Positions 16,285-26,594 of a stretch of 64,000 nucleotides of DNA are shown here, piece after piece. Position numbers and translations under genes: made by a program. The DNA is from an uncultured Sulfolobales archaeon (GTDB lineage: Archaea; Thermoproteota; Thermoprotei_A; Sulfolobales; Desulfurococcaceae), in the NCBI GenBank assembly GCA_938045475.1, contig CALIML010000001.1, positions 1 to 64,000 on the forward strand, read 5' to 3'. Under the pieces are notes generated by a model, which had not been told where the DNA came from, did no database searches, and saw nothing but the letters and a program-made list of their open reading frames with translations. The first letter of the stretch is position 1; each line of letters begins with the position of its first letter.

Positions 16285-19157
16285 CGTTTAATCGGCTTAG
16301 GCATGTACTTCATCATTTTAACGAACTTCCTCTCTACACTATACACCATTCTAACGACGTCTTCTTCACTCCTCGCCTCATTGAGGACCTTTATTGCTTC
16401 CCTATTCCCTACGCCTCTTCCAGCAATTATTAAGGACATTGTTGGACCGTAGCGCGATGTGAGCATTGCTCTAAGCATTAAGCCATCCATAGCTTTTTTC
16501 TCCATTTTACTGAGCTTACCCCTATTCCTTAATTTAATGAATATGCTTTGTTCGCGAGTTCCATCGCCTTTAATTACTGCTACTAAAGTAGCGCCGCATT
16601 TACTACAAACGATGTTCCTTGAATTAACGAGTTCTTCAACCCTCGCTCTCCAAACGTATCCGCAGTGCAAGCATAGTAGCGATACTCTTCTCTTCAGCAG
16701 CCTTGATTTATATGCCGAGAGATCTACTGAATAATATTTCACAGGCTTGCTGGGAAGCTTGTTCACAGCTTCCTTGAAGAGAGCGTACTCCCTTTCTGGG
16801 GCCCATATAATCGTCTTGACATTGATGGCGTGCCCGAGGCCCTTGAGTATCTTGACTGCATTGACTGCATCATAGTCTCTGAGGAGAGTTTCTTTGAGAG
16901 CTTCTCTGCCTATAATAGTTTTTGAAAGTCTTTGCAACATGCTTTTAGTTACTTCAACTCTTGACCCAGGATCTATTACTCCAAACCTTTGGGCAACAAA
17001 GAAAGTTCTCCATAAATAAGCGTTGCTATTCTCAACAACTCTCTTAACTAAGTCTTCGTAGTCACTGCTTTCAACAACTGAAGACAGTTCTTTAATTAAC
17101 TCATTTACTTGATTTATTGTTGGGTGAGCATCATCGAATTCAAGGATTATGTAGTATGGTGTAGCATACCCGCGTGAATTAGGAGTTATAGTTCTCCTAG
17201 CTATAGCTAAAGCTATCTCCTTTAGTAAGTTAGCTACCTTTGATCCAAAGAAGCCGTATAAAACCACTACCCCAGGATCTCTTTTTAACTCAACGACAAC
17301 TATGTCATCTGTTGGAATAACGTTACTCTCCCCCAGCTCTTTAAGCACTTCTTCAATATACTCTCTTGACTCAGAGCTTATGTGTATATTGCTTAGTCCA
17401 AGGCGTTTAAGCGCTTTGGCTAAGCCTTCTTTAATTGCCATTCTAACGAGTGCGCCGGCATGTCTGGCGACACCGTATTCTACAGGTATGCTTTCGCCTT
17501 CCCACCTAGGTATAAGAGCTTTAAAAGACTCTTCAACAGGCTCTACGTATAACTTCCCTCTCTCCCTATTGTATCCAATGAATTTCCATAGGCTTCCAGC
17601 AAGTACGAATGCAGCGTTTTCCTCCAGGCCTGTTACTATAAACTCCTCGTTAAGAGATCCTATTACTCTACCAGTGCTTAATTCAACTACATTAACTACC
17701 TTTACTTCAGGTATCATTGTTACCCTATAGAAGTATTGCTTAAGCCTTCTGCCCGGGCGTATTCCTCCATTAATTACTCTTATTACTTTAAGTTCCTCTA
17801 GAAACTTTAGGACTTCATTAAATGAATCGAGGTCTAATCCTTGAAAGACTCTCGATGAATGGAATTCTGCATAAAGATCTGCTTTTTGTATACCGGGGGA
17901 CATCATGACTCTTAGCGCTACTTGATGGGCTAAAACGTCTAGAGGTTTATCATAGATCTCCTCCTTCTCAAGGATCCCCCTAACGGTTCTTCCAGCCAAT
18001 ACTATTGATTCAAGAATGTCGTAGAAGTTCCTTATAGTAACTATGACTCCTCTAGAGACACCAGTTATTCTATGCACGCTTCTCCCAATTCTCTGCATAA
18101 GTCTTACAGCTTGTCTAGGGGACACGTATTGTATTACGTAATCTATATGGCCTACATCAATACCTAGTTCAAGGCTTGACGTCGCAACAACGGCCTTGAG
18201 CTTGCCTTCCCTAAAAGCTTTTTCAGTACTTACCCTGCTCTCTTTCGAAAGACTTCCGTGGTGTATGCTCACTCTTCCATAGAGCTCACATAAGTTAGAT
18301 AAGTGCCAGGCTATGTTTTCAGCAGTATCCCTAGTATTAGTGAATACTATTGCGTGGCCTTGGCTTTCAATTAGTTTGGCTAGCTTTCTAAGCCCTACTT
18401 CAAGCTCTTGCCCACTGCGTTCCGTCACGATCTTTCCTGGAGTTTCAACACTTATATGCATGCTTTTAGAAGCAGTTGATTCAATGACTTGTACGTATGT
18501 TGGCGAATCTACAAGCTCTATAGCCTTGAGGACGTTGGTTAAGGAGGCTGTAAGACATGCTTTAACTAGTCTTCTACCAATAACTCTCTCAACAATGTTT
18601 ATTGCCGAAAGGAGCTCCATCCCCCTCTTGCTCGTAACTATTTCCCTGAATTCATCTATTACAACGTAGTGTAAGTTGCTTAAATACTTCCTATAGGCTT
18701 CATCAGCAACTATGTATTGAAATGATTCAGGGGTGGTAAGCAGGATGTGCGGAGGGTTTTCCCTAATTTTCTTTCTCAAAGATACTGGTGTGTCACCATG
18801 CCTTACTGCAACCCTTAATCCAAAACACTTGCTTAATCCACCGATCCTTAGCTCAAGATCTCTGTTTAAAGCCCTCAGAGGAGTTACATATATTACTGAA
18901 ATAGGTTCTGCTTTCTTCTCTGAGATAATGTTCATTATTGGAATCAATGCTGCCTCAGTTTTACCGGAGCCTGTTGGAGCCACTATGATTGTAGTGTAGT
19001 TCAGCGTAATGTATTTAAATGCCTTGGTTTGAATAACTGATAGCTTTTCATACCCAAGTTCTTCAAGACAACTAGCAGTAGAGCTATCTACAATTACATC
19101 CCTAATAGGTATTGATGGAATTATATCGTTAACCGTTGAACCAGCCATTACTGCCAT
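16281..19157 (-). CDS. Lhr-family superfamily 2 helicase
   Basis: APTGSGKTEAALIP, VIDEFREI, HHGSLSKESR, QRIGRSVHR; C-terminal CLHCGYVW...CSKCGATL zinc ribbon; 958 aa. Confidence 0.92.
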   Translation of the reverse strand: MAVMAGSTVNDIIPSIPIRDVIVDSSTASCLEELGYEKLSVIQTKAFKYITLNYTTIIVAPTGSGKTEAALIPIMNIISEKKAEPISVIYVTPLRALNRDLELRIGGLSKCFGLRVAVRHGDTPVSLRKKIRENPPHILLTTPESFQYIVADEAYRKYLSNLHYVVIDEFREIVTSKRGMELLSAINIVERVIGRRLVKACLTASLTNVLKAIELVDSPTYVQVIESTASKSMHISVETPGKIVTERSGQELEVGLRKLAKLIESQGHAIVFTNTRDTAENIAWHLSNLCELYGRVSIHHGSLSKESRVSTEKAFREGKLKAVVATSSLELGIDVGHIDYVIQYVSPRQAVRLMQRIGRSVHRITGVSRGVIVTIRNFYDILESIVLAGRTVRGILEKEEIYDKPLDVLAHQVALRVMMSPGIQKADLYAEFHSSRVFQGLDLDSFNEVLKFLEELKVIRVINGGIRPGRRLKQYFYRVTMIPEVKVVNVVELSTGRVIGSLNEEFIVTGLEENAAFVLAGSLWKFIGYNRERGKLYVEPVEESFKALIPRWEGESIPVEYGVARHAGALVRMAIKEGLAKALKRLGLSNIHISSESREYIEEVLKELGESNVIPTDDIVVVELKRDPGVVVLYGFFGSKVANLLKEIALAIARRTITPNSRGYATPYYIILEFDDAHPTINQVNELIKELSSVVESSDYEDLVKRVVENSNAYLWRTFFVAQRFGVIDPGSRVEVTKSMLQRLSKTIIGREALKETLLRDYDAVNAVKILKGLGHAINVKTIIWAPEREYALFKEAVNKLPSKPVKYYSVDLSAYKSRLLKRRVSLLCLHCGYVWRARVEELVNSRNIVCSKCGATLVAVIKGDGTREQSIFIKLRNRGKLSKMEKKAMDGLMLRAMLTSRYGPTMSLIIAGRGVGNREAIKVLNEARSEEDVVRMVYSVERKFVKMMKYMPKPIKR

Positions 19158-19449
19158 CGTTCACCCCCAGACATCTACTTTCATTCTTTCATTACTTGGT
19201 ATTTATTTACATAACAATATCTACACGGATTCTGCATTAACGCGCTCTATCAAAAGTCGTGGACTCAGCGACTCAAGCACTTTTGAAGCAGGTTATCCCC
19301 GTTTATCGTAGTGAGAAGCTACGGCTGTTCACGCGTTTTTCTCAACAGACCAGGATTTTCTTTAAAGGACTGATCATTTAGCTAAAAAGCGAATGGAGGG
19401 TTCTTTACATTAATGATTAAGAGTTATTAAGTGCTTTCCTAGTTCATAC

Positions 19450-19680
19450 ATGAGTTCCGGTGAGAGGATTTTGTCAGAAGAAGAAGTAGAGGAAGCTGAG
19501 GCTGCTGAGGAAAGTAGTGCTAGAACTTTCTCAATAGCTACTTTCTCGACATTCTTAGATAGAACTGAGAAATGGATAAAGTACGTTGAGGGAAGCATAC
19601 GTCTGGAGGAATTAATTAATTTCCTTAAGGGAGCAACTAGGGCTAAGAAAGTGGGGAAAAAGCCTGTGAAAAAGAAGTGA
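19450..19680 (+). CDS. rpo13: Probable RNA polymerase subunit Rpo13
   Basis: 76 aa: acidic N-terminus, FLDRTEKWIKYVEGSIRLEELINFLKG core resembling Sulfolobus Rpo13 (NTEIWDNLLNGKITLEEAKKLFE), Lys-rich tail. Confidence 0.6.
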   Translation: MSSGERILSEEEVEEAEAAEESSARTFSIATFSTFLDRTEKWIKYVEGSIRLEELINFLKGATRAKKVGKKPVKKK

Positions 19681-19704
19681 ACTTAAGCCCCTTAAGGAAA
19701 CTAA

Positions 19705-20100
19705 TCACACTTCCTTTCTAAACAAGACGCTAACGTACCCGATGTCTTTTAAAATTGTGTGCAGAAAGTCTTCGCTCACTCTTTTATCTATAACTAATGT
19801 AACCATCCTTACATCATTTCTTACATAAAGCTTTAATTTCTGAACGACAACTAAGCCTTCAATAATTTCCTTATGATCCTTTGGCGGAGATATGAAGTCC
19901 TTAAACTTCCTCTTCATATACTCATAGAATTCATCAAAGTTTCTAATGTATCTAAGCGATTCAGTGATGTCAAGAGTGGCTCTCCTAACTGCAGTTATTC
20001 TTTCTAGGAATTCAACAGCCTTTTCTAAAGGCAAATCTATGTACTTGTATCTTCCTACGTCAACTCTCACTACTATTTCCACCAAGATATCTCCCTTCAT
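19705..20100 (-). CDS. Hypothetical protein
   Basis: 131 aa ORF, no recognised motif. Confidence 0.55.
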   Translation of the reverse strand: MKGDILVEIVVRVDVGRYKYIDLPLEKAVEFLERITAVRRATLDITESLRYIRNFDEFYEYMKRKFKDFISPPKDHKEIIEGLVVVQKLKLYVRNDVRMVTLVIDKRVSEDFLHTILKDIGYVSVLFRKEV

Positions 20101-20217
20101 CGCCTACAGCGTTGTTCACGCATTCCATTCCTTTTTAGAACACATCGGCTGCTAATAAGGCTGGAGCTCTCATTTATTAGAAGCCGTTACTTAATGCGTG
20201 GGCGGGGCGCCCGTAGA

Positions 20218-21402
20218 TCATTGATTACTAAGTTGAGACTTTTTCAACGTGCACAATATTTCATTAATGGGGGCATTAGTTCTGATCCCTCTTGGATCAA
20301 AGTGCGTGGCTGAAGCTTTGTAGCCCAGTTCTTCAAGAGCCTCTATTATTTTACTTCTTTGAGGCATATTTACTTCAGCTACTTTACACAATTTATCCAG
20401 CCTATAGTATGGAGTACTTATCTCGTATTCAATTAACAGCTTCTCTAGAAACTCTGCGATCCTGTTGTCTATAGGCAATCTGCGTTCACTCATAGATGCA
20501 ATGGCTCTCCCAATAATGTCTGCATCAATTAATGAGCCTATCCAAAGGGGGCCTATAACTAAGTGCTTATCACATTCCTCTATCTCTAAGCTAGCTAAGT
20601 ACTCACGGTTAAGCGTACTTTCGTCATACTTAATGTAACCTATGTTTTCAAGCAATTCATCAGCTCTTCCAGCACTTTTATCGGCTCTAAAAAATGCCCT
20701 GTAGTAGTAGTCTTTGTAATATGCTATCAAGGGCTTTAAAGCCACATCCTTGGCGGCAGAGGCTCTAATTATGCTTCCGACAAGTATCCTAAGCCCCATT
20801 TCCTTTGAGAAATCAACTCTCTTACACCACGCCCCATACCTTCTACGGCAGGCCTCTGGGTGATTGCAGTTAAGTGTGGCAGTATCTGTTGCAGTAACTG
20901 CAATTACTCCTCCTCTACCTATGGAGTGGGCTGCTTCCTCTATGAAGGGCATTGGAGATCCATATGGATCTAAATCGATGAAGTCTACTACGACGCCGCT
21001 ATTTCTAACGCTATTCATAAGTGAATTAGCGTCATAGTTATATGCCTCTATAACGTTACATAAGTCATTTAAAGCTATGTTTCTCACTATATAGCGGTAT
21101 GAAAGGGGCTCTAAGTCATTTGCTATACCCATTCCCCCAGCCTCAAGAGCTATTCTAATGCTTCTCACACCCGTTCCTGCAAGAGGCTCTATGAAGAAGA
21201 ACCCCCCTCCATTAAATAAGGCTGTAAGCAACAGTACTGTCACAGATCTATTGTGCTCCATGACTGGATTATAGAATACTGGAGCCCAAGCTGGTTCATA
21301 AACTCCATCGCTCCGTAGGAAGAACTCTTGTCTAGGAGCTATTGCTCTAGCCTTACCTTCAATAATTATTGTATCCCATTCGTACAGCTCAACGCCTTCC
21401 AT
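20218..21402 (-). CDS. trm1: tRNA (guanine(26)-N(2))-dimethyltransferase
   Basis: PVMEHNRSVTV, FIEPLAGTGVRSIRIALEAG, DLDPYGSPMPFIEEA motifs. Confidence 0.93.
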   Translation of the reverse strand: MEGVELYEWDTIIIEGKARAIAPRQEFFLRSDGVYEPAWAPVFYNPVMEHNRSVTVLLLTALFNGGGFFFIEPLAGTGVRSIRIALEAGGMGIANDLEPLSYRYIVRNIALNDLCNVIEAYNYDANSLMNSVRNSGVVVDFIDLDPYGSPMPFIEEAAHSIGRGGVIAVTATDTATLNCNHPEACRRRYGAWCKRVDFSKEMGLRILVGSIIRASAAKDVALKPLIAYYKDYYYRAFFRADKSAGRADELLENIGYIKYDESTLNREYLASLEIEECDKHLVIGPLWIGSLIDADIIGRAIASMSERRLPIDNRIAEFLEKLLIEYEISTPYYRLDKLCKVAEVNMPQRSKIIEALEELGYKASATHFDPRGIRTNAPINEILCTLKKSQLSNQ

Positions 21403-21958
21403 AGTATTCCCTAACAGCTTTAACTACTTCTAGAGGCAAATCCCTGTTCAACCCACTCCTATTGAATTGATCTACAGTAATCAGTGCGGCAGTTCTTAGA
21501 GCTGTAAGTATGTCGGGATCCTTTAATCTATAGTGAACTACTATTATGAATGGCTTTCCCGATAAAACGACTTTTTCTAAAAGATCCCTTTTAAACCCAG
21601 GTATGGAGAGCTCCATGGGTCCGACTTCATCCACTCCAATAACGTCGGCTTTACTTATGGACTCAAGAGTTTTTCTCCACAACTTTAATGCTTCATCTAC
21701 TGCAACACCATACCTCCCCACCTTAATCTGTGAAGAAAGGCTTGCTTTAGCAAGCCATGCCTCACTACCACTATAAAGATCCACTATCTTGAAGCCTATC
21801 CTCACTCCACTACTTCTTACTTCAGGGCTGTGGATCCCTGCCACAGTGAATCCGTTAGCTAAAAGGCGATTAATGATGTTGTTGAATAGAGTTGACTTCC
21901 CCGATCCAGGTTTTCCAGTTATAACATACTGGGGAAGCCTAGCTCTAGAGTTTGACAT
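21389..21958 (-). CDS. THEP1-family nucleoside triphosphatase
   Basis: ITGKPGSGKSTLFNNI, SPEVRSSGVRIGFKIVDL, VDEVGPMEL. Confidence 0.9.
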   Translation of the reverse strand: MSNSRARLPQYVITGKPGSGKSTLFNNIINRLLANGFTVAGIHSPEVRSSGVRIGFKIVDLYSGSEAWLAKASLSSQIKVGRYGVAVDEALKLWRKTLESISKADVIGVDEVGPMELSIPGFKRDLLEKVVLSGKPFIIVVHYRLKDPDILTALRTAALITVDQFNRSGLNRDLPLEVVKAVREYYGRR

Positions 21959-21995
21959 GGCTACAACCCCTATCTTCTAGAGCTCTTTACTACTT

Positions 21996-22880
21996 TTAAG
22001 GAGTAAAGCCTGCTACCTCTCCATTTTTAACTACGATTAGCTCAGTTCTAGCTATGCTAGCTATTTTCCTTGCTTCCTCAACTTTCTGATTAAAGTTCCC
22101 TGAGCTTGATGTATGCTTTACTACAAATGAAACTGTTTCATCATATCTACGGCCAACGATATCTACAGGTGTTCTCTTTAAGTGTATGACTCTAAAATTC
22201 ATTCTCCTTAAATCACTCATTATCTTCTCCTCAAGCTTTACGTCTGGAGGTGCTTCAATGCCTTCACTCATTACTGAAGGCTCTTTAAATATGTCTATTG
22301 GTTCAATTATTTCTTCTCCAAGAACTTCAATCAATTTTAGAGCAGTATCTATGGATACATGCATGTTGCCCCTCTCATATTCATATACAGCCTTTCTCGA
22401 AACACCAACTCTATCAGCTAATTCGCCAAGGCTTAATCCTAGCTCCTCCCTCAATGCCTTCATTTTCTCAGCATTGATTTTAATTATGTATGAGCCGCAG
22501 GTATTTAATATGAAAACTTCTTTTCCGCTTAGGACGCTTTTTAAAGTATAAGCTTTCACTAAGTATATCCCCCCTCTTTCATAAACTACATCGTCTTCGA
22601 TTTCTCTTCCACGGATTCTTGAGCTCACTACTAGAGGTGCCGAGCTGTAGGCAGCTGAAGACTTAATTAATTCACTTATATCATCCTTGTCTAAGTAATA
22701 GGCGTCTGCAGTTATTTTAATGAATATATTTCCTCTTTTAAGAGATGAAGCTATGTCTATGGCTTTCTTACCCCTTATAGAGTAATCTATTACCTCTACT
22801 CTCCTTGAGAATTCCTTGAGGGCCTCGTAAGTTTCCTCAAGCAATTCATCTACTTTGGAGCTCATCTTAACGCACTGCAT
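21996..22880 (-). CDS. Archaeal XRE-type HTH transcriptional regulator
   Basis: MKALREELGLSLGELADRVGVSRKAVYEYERG helix-turn-helix. Confidence 0.85.
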   Translation of the reverse strand: MQCVKMSSKVDELLEETYEALKEFSRRVEVIDYSIRGKKAIDIASSLKRGNIFIKITADAYYLDKDDISELIKSSAAYSSAPLVVSSRIRGREIEDDVVYERGGIYLVKAYTLKSVLSGKEVFILNTCGSYIIKINAEKMKALREELGLSLGELADRVGVSRKAVYEYERGNMHVSIDTALKLIEVLGEEIIEPIDIFKEPSVMSEGIEAPPDVKLEEKIMSDLRRMNFRVIHLKRTPVDIVGRRYDETVSFVVKHTSSSGNFNQKVEEARKIASIARTELIVVKNGEVAGFTP

Positions 22881-22920
22881 TCATCATAAGTGTTACGTAG
22901 AAATGTTTAATTAACTTATC

Positions 22921-23628
22921 TCACTTCCTCCTAAAGTACTTTGCATAAACCATCGCATGATCCTTGTCGTAGGGCTCCAGATGAACTACGTCAATTATTT
23001 CAAACCCTCTGCTCTTCAATGTCTCTATCTCCTTCCTATAGACTTCACTTGGTTCTTGAGTTACATCAATGCTTCTAGCCTTTATGGCTAGAAGCAGCCA
23101 GCCTCCATCCTTTAGGAAGTAGTCGGCGTTATCTGCTACAAGCGCTGCCTGCTCTGGCTGTGCTACATCTGCGTATATTCCATCTACGGCAGTAACTATA
23201 TGCCTATAGTCCTGAGGCTTCCTAGCATCAGCTAGAATTGGGAACATGTTCTTCCTTATTTCAACTACGAGTATGAACTCTCTCATAACTCTTGGAGCAA
23301 ACTCAACTCCGTAAACTCGGCCACTTAGCCCAACTATGTCTGATACATGGCTTGCAGTTGTACCGCTTGCAGCACCTAAGTATAGCACGAAGTCTCCTTC
23401 CCCTACTGGAAGCTCGTCTAAGCCATTCCATAGTGCAGCGCATAGCTTGCTTCTATAAGCATTCCACTCTCTATACTCAGCATCGCCATGTCTAAACAAT
23501 CTCTCTCCATAGACTCTATGGCCTGGCGCTAAGTTTTTAGTGGCATACCTTATGGTTCCATCATCTAGCTCAACTACGTATACACTTGGGTATTTCTTAT
23601 GGGGGGTAATTGAGGATACAGCTGACAA
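22921..23628 (-). CDS. flpA: Fibrillarin (C/D-guide RNA 2'-O-methyltransferase)
   Basis: [39 protein letters not shown]. Confidence 0.95.
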   Translation of the reverse strand: MSAVSSITPHKKYPSVYVVELDDGTIRYATKNLAPGHRVYGERLFRHGDAEYREWNAYRSKLCAALWNGLDELPVGEGDFVLYLGAASGTTASHVSDIVGLSGRVYGVEFAPRVMREFILVVEIRKNMFPILADARKPQDYRHIVTAVDGIYADVAQPEQAALVADNADYFLKDGGWLLLAIKARSIDVTQEPSEVYRKEIETLKSRGFEIIDVVHLEPYDKDHAMVYAKYFRRK

Positions 23629-23633
23629 CAGTC

Positions 23634-24875
23634 CTACACCTCTTCTCTCTTACTGCTTTTCTTCTTAGGCTGCTTTCTAGGTCTACTCTCTCTAGTCTCT
23701 CTTAGAGCCGCCTCTTTCCTTGGAGGGGGCTTAGGATAAAGCTTTTTAATTTCATCTACTCTCTCCTCAAGCTCCTTCCTCAACTTCTCTCCAACATCTC
23801 TGCCAGTAAATCGATCTATTTTAGCGGCTATAGCGAGCTTCGCTGCTAAAGCTCTAGCTATCTTCCCCCTCTGCCACCTCGGGGCCTTATGTACTTCTGG
23901 GAACTGAAATATGATTCCATGCTTAGGGGGCTTTCCGCCAGTTCTTAAAGCTCTGAATAAGGCTTTTTCAGCTCCAAGAACTTGTATAGTGCTTGCAGGT
24001 AGTTTAGCTAATTCATTGAGCCCCCCCGCTAGGCTGAGCAATCTAGCTCCAAGAAGGGGGCCTACAAGTGCTGTAATGTTTGGAGCCACTTCCTTCATTA
24101 CTGCAGTTATGTAATCCGTGAGCCCTGCTCTAAGCTTATAGAGCTCCATTACTATGTTTGCTAGAGTCTGTATTTTCTCTACATCGAAGTCACTTAGTTC
24201 AGCTCCAATGCTTTTTTCAGCTGCTTCAGCTATTTTCTCAGCTTTAGACTTGCTGAAGCCTATTTCCACTAGGGGTTCAAGGACTATGTTACTTCTATAG
24301 CCCAGCTTAGCAACTATGTTAGCGTAATCAACGTGCTCCTTCACTAATTCATCGAGCTCTGGGAAGTGCAGGCTATACCACTCCCTTAGCCTAGCCACAT
24401 ATAGGTTTATCGTCTTATCTATGTCATCGATAGCCCTTATGGCCTGTACCGCAAGCTGATCTCTTTTACCAGCCTCCCTCCTAAGCTTCCTTCTAGTGGC
24501 TTCAAGAGTTGCTTCATGAACCATCCTCCAGTACTCTTCATGGCTTGAGGCAAAGCCTAGTGAAACGGCGTGCTTAGGTAATTGAGATCTAAAGGCTGTT
24601 GCAACTCTATTGCCGGCTTCAACGAATGCCTTAAGGCCGGCGGCATTAACTGCCTTAGCTAAAGCCTCTACTTCTACAACAACTTCACTCACACCAAGCT
24701 CCTTGAGTTTCTCAATGACTTCCCTATGTTGAGGTGTTTCTACACCGCTTTCTAAGGCTTCAATGAAGTCCGCTAATTCATCTAGACTTCGTGAAGCAAG
24801 GGAGTATGCAAGGACTTCTCCATCATCTCTGAGAGCCACTACTCCTATTAATGAGTCAACTAAGTATGCCTTCAC
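23634..24875 (-). CDS. Nop5/Nop56 C/D RNP core protein
   Basis: [45 protein letters not shown] Nop domain; adjacent to fibrillarin. Confidence 0.95.
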   Translation of the reverse strand: MKAYLVDSLIGVVALRDDGEVLAYSLASRSLDELADFIEALESGVETPQHREVIEKLKELGVSEVVVEVEALAKAVNAAGLKAFVEAGNRVATAFRSQLPKHAVSLGFASSHEEYWRMVHEATLEATRRKLRREAGKRDQLAVQAIRAIDDIDKTINLYVARLREWYSLHFPELDELVKEHVDYANIVAKLGYRSNIVLEPLVEIGFSKSKAEKIAEAAEKSIGAELSDFDVEKIQTLANIVMELYKLRAGLTDYITAVMKEVAPNITALVGPLLGARLLSLAGGLNELAKLPASTIQVLGAEKALFRALRTGGKPPKHGIIFQFPEVHKAPRWQRGKIARALAAKLAIAAKIDRFTGRDVGEKLRKELEERVDEIKKLYPKPPPRKEAALRETRESRPRKQPKKKSSKREEV

Positions 24876-24974
24876 ATGAATCCACCATCTACAGTGGTAT
24901 TCTTAGACAAAGAGAGATATATATAGGTGTACAGCTCTATTGGCTAGAGTAAGCGGAGTGCGTGGGTCGATACC

Positions 24975-25136
24975 ATGCCAACACATGGATCAATGACTAA
25001 GGCGGGTAAGGTTAGGAGCGCTACACCAAAGATCCCGCCGAAATCCAGGAGGAACATGTCTCCAAGGGCTCGGAATAGAAAGGAGTACTTAGTTAGAAAG
25101 CAAAAGGCCGAAGCCGAGAGAACAGTTCTACAATAA
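24975..25136 (+). CDS. Ribosomal protein S30e (53 aa; missing from ORF track because of size)
   Basis: MPTHGSMTKAGKVRSATPKIPPKSRRNMSPRARNRKEYLVRKQKAEAERTVLQ. Confidence 0.87.
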   Translation: MPTHGSMTKAGKVRSATPKIPPKSRRNMSPRARNRKEYLVRKQKAEAERTVLQ

Positions 25137-25244
25137 ATGCTCTTTCACTAAGTCAACTATTTATTATGTCCGTAGAGAGCATTACAGTTAGTAGAAGACA
25201 ACCCCTCCCACTCATCAATATATGTAAAAAAGGCGGTGTAGGAC

Positions 25245-26594
25245 TTGGAGATGCATGAGCGCTGGGGCTATAGAGGCTTTCTAGCTGAACTACTGGAGAG
25301 ACTTGAGTTAAAGCCGGGGGATGTAGTTAGAGTACGTAAGGGGGGCCTAATTTTAGAAGGAATGCTCATGCCCCGCGAGCTATTGTATGGAGACAAGCCT
25401 ATTCTAGTAGTTAGATTAAGCAGTGGCTATAAAGTGGGCATAAAAATTGATGAAAGTACATGCATTGAGAAAATTGAGGCAAGAGCTTTTGGAAAACGCA
25501 GCATTGTTGAGAGAGAGCAGAGAGCGGAGTTGCCTAAGGTGGCGCTGCTGAGCACTGGAGGAACTATATTGTCAAAAATAGACTATGAGACTGGCGCAGT
25601 AAAGCCCTCTCTTAACGTAGGTGAATTACTTGAGTGGGCACCTGAACTAGCTGAAGTATCGTTTATAGAAGTGAGAGAGGTTTTAAGGATATTCAGCGAG
25701 GATATGACGCCAGCTCTATGGGCTAAGGTAGCTGAAGAAGTATATAGAGCGCTCTCATCAGGGTATAGGGGGGTTGTAATAGCTCACGGAACTGACACAA
25801 TGAGTTATACAGCTGCCGCACTAGCATTTGCTATAAGAAACAAGCCTTCTCCAATAGTTCTAACAGGCTCTCAGAGAAGTAGTGATAGACCGAGCACTGA
25901 CTCAGCTTTCAACCTCCACGCTGCATTCATAGTTGCTGTAAAGGCTCCATTCGCTGAATCAGTAATAGTAATGCACGGTGGAACAGGGGATACCTACGCC
26001 TTAGTGCACAGGGGAGTGAAAGCTAGGAAAATGCATACCAGCAGGCGCGACGCATTTCAATCAATAAACGATAAGCCTATAGCTATAGTGTATCCAGGTA
26101 AAAACGAGCTAAGGATAGTCGGCAGAATCTACGAGGAGAGAAGCGAGAGTAAGGAGCCCATTCTTGAAAACCGCTTCGACGATAAAGTAGCCCTTGTAAA
26201 AACATACCCCGGGTTCTCTAGTGAAACAATAGACTTCCTAGTGGATCGAGGATATCATGGAATAGTTGTAGAAGGAACGGGCCTCGGCCATGCACCAAAC
26301 GCTGCAATAGAGTCGTTTAAGAGAGCCGTAGAAGAGGGGGTGTGCGTCGTCATGACTAGCCAGTGTCTTTTCGGTAGAGTAAACATGCATGTCTACAGCA
26401 CTGGGAGGAAGCTCCTTGAAGCAGGCGTAATTTCAAGTAATGACATGCTTCCTGAAACAGCTTACGTCAAGCTATCCTGGATTCTAGGCAAGACGAGGAA
26501 TATGGATGAAGTGCGGAGGATCTTTAGGACGAATATTGCTGGAGAAATAAATTTGAGGCACACATTAGATCTTTATCCAAGGTGGGTTGTGTGA
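25245..26594 (+). CDS. gatD: Glutamyl-tRNA(Gln) amidotransferase subunit D
   Basis: LLSTGGTILSKIDYETGAV, VIAHGTDTMSYTAAALAFA asparaginase-like motifs; followed by gatE. Confidence 0.95.
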   Translation: MEMHERWGYRGFLAELLERLELKPGDVVRVRKGGLILEGMLMPRELLYGDKPILVVRLSSGYKVGIKIDESTCIEKIEARAFGKRSIVEREQRAELPKVALLSTGGTILSKIDYETGAVKPSLNVGELLEWAPELAEVSFIEVREVLRIFSEDMTPALWAKVAEEVYRALSSGYRGVVIAHGTDTMSYTAAALAFAIRNKPSPIVLTGSQRSSDRPSTDSAFNLHAAFIVAVKAPFAESVIVMHGGTGDTYALVHRGVKARKMHTSRRDAFQSINDKPIAIVYPGKNELRIVGRIYEERSESKEPILENRFDDKVALVKTYPGFSSETIDFLVDRGYHGIVVEGTGLGHAPNAAIESFKRAVEEGVCVVMTSQCLFGRVNMHVYSTGRKLLEAGVISSNDMLPETAYVKLSWILGKTRNMDEVRRIFRTNIAGEINLRHTLDLYPRWVV

